From Chloroflexota bacterium (GTDB taxonomy: Bacteria; Chloroflexota; Limnocylindria; Limnocylindrales; CSP1-4), in contig JANYAA010000239.1 in NCBI GenBank assembly GCA_025355255.1, positions 1-7,675 of the forward strand: a DNA stretch of 7,675 bases, read 5' to 3'. Each line of letters opens with the position of its first letter. The stretch's first letter is position 1. Of this stretch, positions 1 through 5,108 are shown in pieces. The translations under genes and the position numbers were made by a program. The notes beneath the pieces are model-generated. The model had not been told where the DNA came from. It saw only the letters and a list, made by a program, of their open reading frames with translations, and did no database searches.

Positions 1-42
1 CGCGATCACGGCCGTCCCCACGCAGACAAGCGGCCACGTCCC

Positions 43-47
43 GGAGG
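43..47 (+). promoter_or_regulatory. ribosome binding site GGAGG that argues for a start at 53
   Basis: GGAGG is followed by a 5-nt spacer and then ATA in the frame of the signal peptide. The spacing is right for initiation at 53 and far too long for the GTG at 101. Confidence 0.5.
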
Positions 48-52
48 ATTCC

Positions 53-511
53 ATACATCGATCCCGCAGGCTCCTGGTCTCGGCCGCGCTGATCGCCGGA
101 GTGGCGCTGTCGGCCAGCCCGGTCGCGGCGGCGACGAGCGCGACCTGCCAGCTCACCGGCACCGCATCCGCCTCGCTCTTCCCCCAGGTGTCGATGTCCG
201 GGACGGCCAAGGCTGTCACCGGCAAGGAGTCCGGCAAATGGAGTGCGGTCTTCAGCCAGGACATCGGCGCGATCACCAGCGGCACCTTCACGCTGAAGAG
301 CAAGGCGCGATCCGCCAGCCTCGCCATCACCGGTGGTACGTTCGGCCCGTCAGCCGGCACCTGCGCGCGGACGACGATTCCGGTCCACGGCGTGCTGGCC
401 GGTGGGGGGTCCTTTGACGTCACCCTCACGCGCACCGGTTCGCTTGTGAACGGCTCGTGCGTGGTCTCGTCCTCGACGGTGGTCGGGAGCACCTCGGTCG
501 TCTACCCCTGA
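53..511 (+). CDS. small secreted protein of unknown function, apparent ATA start
   Basis: I do not recognise the family. Read from position 53, the product begins with a positively charged n-region (HRSRR), a hydrophobic core (LLVSAALIAGVAL) and a small-residue cleavage region (SASPVAAA), which is a standard Sec signal peptide. The mature part is about 120 residues, rich in Ser, Thr, Gly and Val, with three Cys (in TCQL, GTCAR and GSCVV) and predicted beta character, so it is probably an exported beta-rich protein. A Shine-Dalgarno GGAGG at 43-47 lies 5 nt before 53, where an ATG is expected but ATA is present. The next conventional start is GTG at 101, which would remove half of the signal peptide. 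The frame is also open to the left edge, so a start outside the window cannot be excluded. Export is well supported; function is unknown. Confidence 0.7.
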   Translation: MHRSRRLLVSAALIAGVALSASPVAAATSATCQLTGTASASLFPQVSMSGTAKAVTGKESGKWSAVFSQDIGAITSGTFTLKSKARSASLAITGGTFGPSAGTCARTTIPVHGVLAGGGSFDVTLTRTGSLVNGSCVVSSSTVVGSTSVVYP

Positions 512-566
512 TCGGCGCGCCTGCTCGCCACGACCTCGCGGCGGACGCCCGTGAGATGCGGGTTCG

Positions 567-592
567 AGCCCTAGCCAAGCGGGCTTTCATTT
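567..592 (+). terminator. possible weak Rho-independent terminator
   Basis: AGCCC (567-571) can pair with GGGCT (581-585), with an inner GC/GC pair and a two-base bulge. The 3' side is followed by TTCATTT. It lies about 60 nt after the stop of the secreted-protein gene and is on the right strand. The stem is short and the T tract is interrupted, so this is a tentative call. Confidence 0.3.
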
Positions 593-658
593 GCCGCTGA
601 CGCTGAAGGTCTATCAGCCAATCCTGCCGCTACACCTTCGATGACGCCAAGTGCGGCA

Positions 659-715
659 GAGTGGTATCCAATGGTGTGTGTGAGCGGCAGCGCTTGACGC
701 GTAGGAGTGGTATCC
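659..715 (+). repeat. 11-bp direct repeat GAGTGGTATCC, two copies
   Basis: Identical copies of GAGTGGTATCC lie at 659-669 and 705-715, with starts 46 bp apart. The second copy contains the proposed extended -10 element of the ATPase gene. This makes the pair a candidate operator or duplicated promoter. A 7-bp inverted repeat, CTGCCGC (624-630) with GCGGCAG (653-659), sits just upstream of the first copy. Confidence 0.5.
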
Positions 716-716
716 T
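708..716 (+). promoter_or_regulatory. extended -10 promoter for a leaderless ATPase mRNA
   Basis: TGG followed by TATCCT (711-716) matches an extended -10 (TGn plus TANNNT). The predicted transcription start about 7 nt downstream falls on the GTG at 723. A TTGACG at 694-699 is only 11 bp from the -10, too close for a normal -35. The nearest Shine-Dalgarno-like AGGAG (703-707) ends 15 nt from the GTG, too far to serve it, which supports leaderless translation. Confidence 0.45.
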
Positions 717-722
717 GCCGTC

Positions 723-1955
723 GTGGACCCCTACCGCCCCAGGCTCGTCGACAGCCTGATCGACACGCTGCTCGCGGAGCTGCCCGCGATCTTCGTCACC
801 GGTCCGCGGGCGACGGGCAAGACCACCACGGCCGCGCGGCGCGCCGCGACGGTCGTCCGCCTCGACCGCGAGGCCGAGGCCGTCGCGTTCCGCGCCGACC
901 CGGACGCCGCGATGCGCGGCATGGCCGAGCCCGTGCTGCTCGACGAGTGGCAGCTGGTCCCGGGCGTGCTCGGCGCCGTCAAGCGCGCCGTCGACGCCGA
1001 CCCACGCCCGGGGCGGTACCTCGTCACGGGCTCCGTCCGCGGGGGCGTCGACGGCGACCTCTGGCCCGGCACGGGCCGGCTGACGCGGGTGCCGATGTTC
1101 GGCATGACCGTCCGCGAGCAGGCGGGCCAGGGATCGGCCGCGCCGTTCCTCGACCGCGTGGCCGCCGGGGCCGACCTCGCCCCCGCGTCGGACACGCCCG
1201 ACCTGCGCGGGTACGTGGAGCTCGCGCTCCGGGGCGGCTTCCCGGAGCCGGCGCTGCGCCTGGGCGAGCTCGGCCGGCGCCACTGGCTCGAGAGCTACGT
1301 GGAGCACCTGCTCACCCGCGACGCCGAGGAGGTCGACGGCGGCCGGGACCCGGCCCGCCTGCGCCGCTACCTCGAGGCCTACGCGCTCAACACGGCGGGG
1401 ATCGTCGAGGAGCGGACGCTGTTCGAGGCGGCGGGCATCAACCGCAGGACCGCCCAGGCCTACGAGCGGCTGCTGTCGAACCTGCTCGTCGTCGAGGCCC
1501 TGCCGGCGTGGACGTCGAACCGGCTCAAGCGCCTCGTGCTCATGCCCAAGCGCCACCTGGTCGAGCCCGCCCTCGTGGGGGCGGCCCTCGGGCTCGACGC
1601 CGCGCTCGTGCTCCGCAGCGGCGACCTGCTGGGCCGGCTGCTCGACACGTTCGTCGTCTCGCAGCTCCGGGCCGAGCTGGCCGTCTCGGCGGTCCGCCCG
1701 CGGCTCTCCCACGTCCGCCAGCAGCAGGGCCGGTTCGAGGTCGACATCCTCGCCGAGCTCGCGGGCGGCCGCCTCGTGGCGATGGAGGTCAAGGCCGACG
1801 CGGCCCCGGGACCGGACGCCGCCCGCCACCTCGCCGGGCTCCGCGACCGCTACGACGCCGAGTTCGCCGCCGGCATCGTGTTCCACACCGGACCCCGCAC
1901 GTACCGCCTCGGCGACCGGCTCGCGGCCGTGCCGATCTCGGCTCTCTGGGGCTGA
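723..1955 (+). CDS. AAA_14/DUF4143 family ATP-binding protein
   Basis: The 410-residue protein has the full layout and normal length of the AAA_14 plus DUF4143 ATPases. Walker A is G-P-R-A-T-G-K-T-T (27-35), Walker B is V-L-L-D-E (71-75), and a sensor-like L-V-T-G-S follows at 100-104. The DUF4143 region spans roughly 185-400. It includes the family's HTH-like stretch (L-F-E-A-A-G-I-N-R-R-T, about 233-243). It also includes a PD-(D/E)xK-like pattern, D341 with E355-V-K357, common in this family. These proteins are widespread, cytosolic and poorly characterised; a defence or mobile-element role is often suspected but not established. The GTG start at 723 is the first in-frame start and sits 6 nt after a -10 box. 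No partner gene is adjacent. The gene lies between two tRNA-end-like sequences and beside a recombinase relic, so horizontal acquisition is plausible. Domain identity is firm; biological role is not. Confidence 0.9.
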   Translation: MDPYRPRLVDSLIDTLLAELPAIFVTGPRATGKTTTAARRAATVVRLDREAEAVAFRADPDAAMRGMAEPVLLDEWQLVPGVLGAVKRAVDADPRPGRYLVTGSVRGGVDGDLWPGTGRLTRVPMFGMTVREQAGQGSAAPFLDRVAAGADLAPASDTPDLRGYVELALRGGFPEPALRLGELGRRHWLESYVEHLLTRDAEEVDGGRDPARLRRYLEAYALNTAGIVEERTLFEAAGINRRTAQAYERLLSNLLVVEALPAWTSNRLKRLVLMPKRHLVEPALVGAALGLDAALVLRSGDLLGRLLDTFVVSQLRAELAVSAVRPRLSHVRQQQGRFEVDILAELAGGRLVAMEVKADAAPGPDAARHLAGLRDRYDAEFAAGIVFHTGPRTYRLGDRLAAVPISALWG

Positions 1956-1989
1956 CGCCGGCCCGGCAACCTGGACCGGCAGGGGCCAC

Positions 1990-2043
1990 CGGGGCGGGAC
2001 ATTGAGGTCGGTGCCGGAGGCTTGAGGCCTCTCGCCCCGACCA
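1990..2043 (+). other. tRNA 3'-end-like sequence (tRNA remnant or attachment site)
   Basis: The plus strand shows exact tRNA 3'-half geometry. A 5-bp T-stem GGAGG (2016-2020) pairs with CCTCT (2028-2032) around a 7-nt loop CTTGAGG. CGCCCCG (2033-2039), A and CCA (2041-2043) follow. CGGGGCG at 1990-1996 is perfectly complementary to the acceptor strand. Only 19 nt lie between it and the T-stem, so the D and anticodon arms are missing. The loop has lost the invariant TTC, so this is not a working tRNA. It fits a decayed attachment site or a tRNA pseudogene with an internal deletion. Confidence 0.45.
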
Positions 2044-2104
2044 CAACCATGACATCGGCGGAAGGCGCGAACGTCGCCGACTCCAGCGCAGAGAGCCCCG
2101 GGCC

Positions 2105-2470
2105 TCTGGGCGTGCGCCGACCACGTGTAGCGCACCTCCCTCCACCCCAGCGCGGCGAAGTCCGACGACATCGCGGTCGCGAGCGACTTGCGGGCTCCGG
2201 GGTCGGCGTCCGCCACAGGGCCGGGAGATCGCGCACATAGGCGGCCACCTCCGCGTCCGACAGGCGCGCCCCGGTGTCGAGCCGCGCCGCGGCTTCCGCG
2301 TCCAGCCGCGCCATCGTCGACTGCCACGCCGCCACGTCCCGGTCACGCGCGATCCGGGCAAGGGTTGTCTCGTCGATCCTCGGGGCCTCGGCGACGCATG
2401 CCGCAAGCACGGTCGCGATCAGCTCGTCGGACGCGGCGGCGACGCGGGCCAGGACCGGGCCGGTTGCGTG
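2105..2470 (-). pseudogene. frameshifted C-terminal fragment, probably of a large serine recombinase
   Basis: Read on the minus strand, about 85 residues look like the charged helical linker of large serine recombinases. They contain A-R-L-S-D-A-E-V-A-A-Y-V-R-D-L-P-A-L-W, with TGG at 2213-2215. The frame then breaks. Shifting by one base continues it as A-D-A-D-P-G-A-R-K-S-L-A and then W-R-E-V-R-Y-T-W, the usual order in the C-terminal tail of this family. Adding one C within CGCCACAG (2211-2218) would restore a single frame. No resolvase catalytic domain or zinc ribbon is seen upstream, and there is no start. The fragment ends about 60 bp from the tRNA-like sequence, as expected for an integrase next to its site. 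The assignment rests on remembered family patterns and could be wrong; another coiled-coil protein is the alternative. Confidence 0.4.
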
Positions 2471-2866
2471 ATCGGGGCGTGGGTCCGGGCGCATCCCCGG
2501 CGCGGTCTTGCCCACCCCCGATGACTGCATCACGTCCTTGAGGTGGCGGTGCGCTCGAAATCGGATCTCCACGTCCACCGCGGCGTTGGCGATGGTGCTC
2601 GTCACGGGCTGCGCCGATGCCTGGGCCCCGGCGCCCTCCGTGTCGGACTCCGACCTCGCGCGCTGCGCCAGGCCGGAGAGTGCCTGCCGTTGCACCGCGG
2701 CAACACAATCGCCGGATGGCGGGGCGTACGTGCCTTGCGGCCCTCGACGGAGTGCCGGACACAGGGTTTCACTCTGCCCAACACTCATGGGGGGCGTTTG
2801 ACGCGCGGTCCACCAACCCTGGTCGCCGGGGCCGCGCGGAGCCAATGGCGAGACCGACCTGTGTGA
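2471..2866. other. non-coding stretch with no recognisable gene
   Basis: Open frames here are long only because of the GC content. None has a credible start with a Shine-Dalgarno or recognisable protein sequence. The minus-strand frame of the recombinase fragment stays open through it without family features, so part of it may be further decayed element sequence. A TTGACG at 2798-2803 has no acceptable -10 at the normal spacing. Confidence 0.4.
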
Positions 2867-2889
2867 CGGTCCGCTGCGTCCCCGGACCG
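2867..2889 (+). promoter_or_regulatory. 5'-leader hairpin directly before the Shine-Dalgarno
   Basis: CGGTCCG (2867-2873) is perfectly complementary to CGGACCG (2883-2889), with a 9-nt loop. The stem ends one base before the GGGAGG ribosome binding site (2891-2896) of the PxKF gene. It could stabilise the leader or tune ribosome access. No alternative pairing is obvious. Confidence 0.35.
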
Positions 2890-2906
2890 AGGGAGGTCTC
2901 GACGCA

Positions 2907-4589
2907 ATGAGGCGACCGATCTGGCTCGCCGCCATCCTCGCGGTGGCGATCGCATTCCCCGCCAGCGCCATGGCGACCACGTCGCCGACGTGGAACCTCA
3001 ACGGCACGTACACGGTCAACTTCACCGAGACCGCGGGTCCCGACGCCCCCGGCCCCTACCCCTACTCGGTCGTCATCGCCACGACGAGCGACTCCACGGG
3101 CGCCGTCACGGGCACCGGGACATACCTGAACGATGGCGTGACGACCGTCGGGATCACGGGCCAGGTCACCGGCTGGAACGTTGCCCTGACGCTCGCCTAC
3201 GGCAGCCCCTACCTCGACTCCAACCCGTTCGAGCTCGTCGGCACGATCGACCAGCAGGGCGGCATGTCGGGCACGGCCACGGACGCGCACCACCGCGCCT
3301 TCACGTGGGCGACCTCGTCGGGCACCGTCGGGCTCTATACCGACAAGTGCGACTACGGGACGTACCCGGGGTACACCCAGGTCTGGCACGGCTTCGCGCG
3401 GGCGACGGGCGAGACGGTCACGACCACCGCCCTCCCGGCCTCAGGCTCGGTCTTCATCGAGGCCTCTGGCACCTACTTCGCCGGCGGCAGCGGCAGCTAC
3501 GACATCCAGGCCGACGCCGAGTACAGCCAGGACGCCTCCCAGCGGGCCAGCAGCGCGCCCTGGACGGACCTGGTCAACGGGTACGAGTCCTCGGAGACGG
3601 GCCTGCTCGACCTCAAGGTCGACGGCGCCTTCGTCGACTGGGGCGCCTACAACGCCGGCCACCGCTACACGCTCGCCGTCACCCCGTCGGGCAGCCCGCT
3701 CACGATCGGCGCGAACATCTACGACTCCTACCCGCCCAACAACACCGGCGGCCTGTGCGTCGCGGCCTACGCCGACGTCACCGCGCCCGGCATCGCGCTC
3801 GTCTCGGCGCTGCCGGCCGCGAACGGCGCGGGCTGGAACAACGCCGCCGTCACCGTGACCTGGTCCTGCACGGACACCGGGTCCGGCGTGGTCGACGCGA
3901 CCGTCACCAAGACGCTCTCCGAGGGCGCCGCCCAGAGCGCGACCGGCACCTGCGCCGACAAGGCGGGCAACACGGTGTCCAACACGCAGTCCCCGTTCAA
4001 CATCGACCTGACAGCCCCGGGCGTCACCTGGAACGGCTCCATCGCGAACGGCGCTACGTTCGCCTTCGGCTCCGTCCCGGCGTCCCCGTCGTGCACCGCG
4101 ACGGACGCCCTCTCCGGGCCGGGCGCGTGCACCGTCATCGGCTGGAGCGACGCTGTCGGCGCCCACACCCTGTCCGCCACCGCGTACGACGTCGCGGGCA
4201 ACAGCACGACCGAGACCCGTGCGTACACGGTCGGCGCGTGGACGCTCAAGGGCTTCTACCAGCCGGTCGACATGAACGGCGTGTGGAACGTCATCAAGGG
4301 CGGCCAGACCGTCCCCCTCAAGTTCGAGGTCTTCGCCGGCTCGACCGAGCTGACCAGCACCTCCGAGATCAAGTCCTTCACCACCGCCGTCATCGCGTGC
4401 GGTGCCCCGAGTGCGACCGCCGACGAGGTCGAGGTCACCACGACCGGCGGCACCAGCCTCCGGTACGACGCCACGTCCGGCCAGTTCATCCAGAACTGGC
4501 AGACCCCGAAAGGCGCGGGCATCTGCTACCGCGCCACCATGACCACCCAGGACGGCAGCTCGCTCGTCGCGCTCTTCAAGACGAAGTAG
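2907..4589 (+). CDS. secreted Ig-like and PxKF-domain surface protein
   Basis: The protein has 560 residues. Residues 1-23 form a Sec signal peptide (MRRP, a hydrophobic stretch, then A-S-A-M-A). Residues 24-285 are beta-rich, with many Thr, Gly and Ser, and match no family I know. From about 290 there are two Ig-like modules. The first contains D-V-T-A-P, V-T-V-T-W-S-C-T-D-T-G-S-G-V and D-K-A-G-N; the second contains D-L-T-A-P, C-T-A-T-D and D-V-A-G-N. The C-terminal 115 residues are a PxKF domain: G-F-Y-Q-P-V-D (449-455), V-P-L-K-F (469-473), C498 and C540, as found in exported proteins of actinobacteria and Chloroflexota. Paired cysteines in the Ig and PxKF parts suggest disulfides. GGGAGG lies 10 nt before the ATG and a strong terminator follows, so it is monocistronic. 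The role is probably at the cell surface or extracellular; no catalytic motif is visible. Confidence 0.85.
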   Translation: MRRPIWLAAILAVAIAFPASAMATTSPTWNLNGTYTVNFTETAGPDAPGPYPYSVVIATTSDSTGAVTGTGTYLNDGVTTVGITGQVTGWNVALTLAYGSPYLDSNPFELVGTIDQQGGMSGTATDAHHRAFTWATSSGTVGLYTDKCDYGTYPGYTQVWHGFARATGETVTTTALPASGSVFIEASGTYFAGGSGSYDIQADAEYSQDASQRASSAPWTDLVNGYESSETGLLDLKVDGAFVDWGAYNAGHRYTLAVTPSGSPLTIGANIYDSYPPNNTGGLCVAAYADVTAPGIALVSALPAANGAGWNNAAVTVTWSCTDTGSGVVDATVTKTLSEGAAQSATGTCADKAGNTVSNTQSPFNIDLTAPGVTWNGSIANGATFAFGSVPASPSCTATDALSGPGACTVIGWSDAVGAHTLSATAYDVAGNSTTETRAYTVGAWTLKGFYQPVDMNGVWNVIKGGQTVPLKFEVFAGSTELTSTSEIKSFTTAVIACGAPSATADEVEVTTTGGTSLRYDATSGQFIQNWQTPKGAGICYRATMTTQDGSSLVALFKTK

Positions 4590-4616
4590 CCGGCGGGCGG
4601 TAACGACCAGGCAAGG

Positions 4617-4647
4617 AGGAGCCCCGACCTGTCGGACGGGGCTCCTT
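4617..4647 (+). terminator. Rho-independent-like terminator after the PxKF gene
   Basis: GGAGCCCCG (4618-4626) pairs perfectly with CGGGGCTCC (4637-4645), and the stem extends by A-T and G-T pairs at its base. It lies 28 nt after the stop codon. The T-rich tail (TTCT) is short, as is common at high GC. An inner CCGAC/GTCGG pairing is a possible competing fold. Confidence 0.7.
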
Positions 4648-4650
4648 CTG

Positions 4651-5096
4651 CAACACCCCCCACCGACTCATCCCCCGGAGCCGTGGCTGAATCCGCTCGA
4701 CCGCCGGCACCGGCACCCGCTGCCCGCGAGAACCTGGACCGCAACGACCACGCCCCGTTGACGGGTGGCCGCGGAGCAGCCGGATCGGCGTCCGACCCCT
4801 GGGCCGTCCCGCCTCGAGTCGGACGTCGACGCGGAGGCGGACGCCCAGGACGCTCGGGCATCGAACTGCCTGTCACCTCCCACGCGGACTTCGGGCCGAC
4901 CTCGATCCGGTGGGGCACGATCAGGCCAGCACATTCCGGGTCAACCCGCCTGACCCAAGGTCGAGGGCCGCGGGCCCTGTCCATATTCGGCGGTTTGGGC
5001 CATGCCGGGCGTCGTGGCCATGCGTGGAAGCCCCTTCGCTGCGGGCGTCCAGCCAGTTGCGCGACTCGCGAGAATCCGGTCGAGAAACGCCGCAGC
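4651..5096. other. intergenic region upstream of the response regulator, with two inverted repeats
   Basis: No gene is supported. The response-regulator frame is open here, but its translation shows no domain and has no Shine-Dalgarno-led start. Two symmetrical elements stand out: GGGTCA (4938-4943) with TGACCC (4951-4956), and AGGGCC (4964-4969) with GGCCCT (4973-4978). The 8-mer GGCCATGC is directly repeated at 4998 and 5016, 18 bp apart. These are operator candidates, possibly for autoregulation. I see no convincing -35/-10 pair. Confidence 0.4.
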
Positions 5097-5108
5097 GAGG
5101 GAGCCGGA

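Noticed and set aside
512..600. Possible full tRNA gene around GGGTTCGAGCCC
   Set aside because: Only three of five T-stem pairs form, and no matching acceptor, D-arm or anticodon arm exists upstream.
694..716. TTGACG/TATCCT as a standard -35/-10 pair
   Set aside because: The spacer is 11 bp, against the usual 16-18 bp. The extended -10 alone is the better explanation.
707..2005. 432-codon plus-strand frame overlapping the ATPase, with AGGAG at its start
   Set aside because: The translation is Arg/Pro/Ala-rich noise, while the frame from 723 shows Walker A, Walker B and DUF4143. The AGGAG overlaps the GTG at 707, so it cannot act as a ribosome binding site for it.
630..2327. 565-codon minus-strand open frame
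   Set aside because: It is the antisense shadow of the ATPase gene, with runs of Arg, Gly, Ala and Val from complementary GC-rich codons. Only its first 75 or so codons are used, as part of the recombinase fragment.
1850..3025. 391-codon minus-strand frame taken as one intact gene
   Set aside because: Only about 85 residues in its middle look like real protein. The start lies inside the PxKF gene and the sequence after the frameshift is noise, so it is treated as a pseudogene fragment.
4683..5108. 142-codon N-terminal extension of the response regulator from GTG 4683
   Set aside because: The extension has no domain and poor composition. ATG 5109 has a good Shine-Dalgarno and begins right at the receiver domain.
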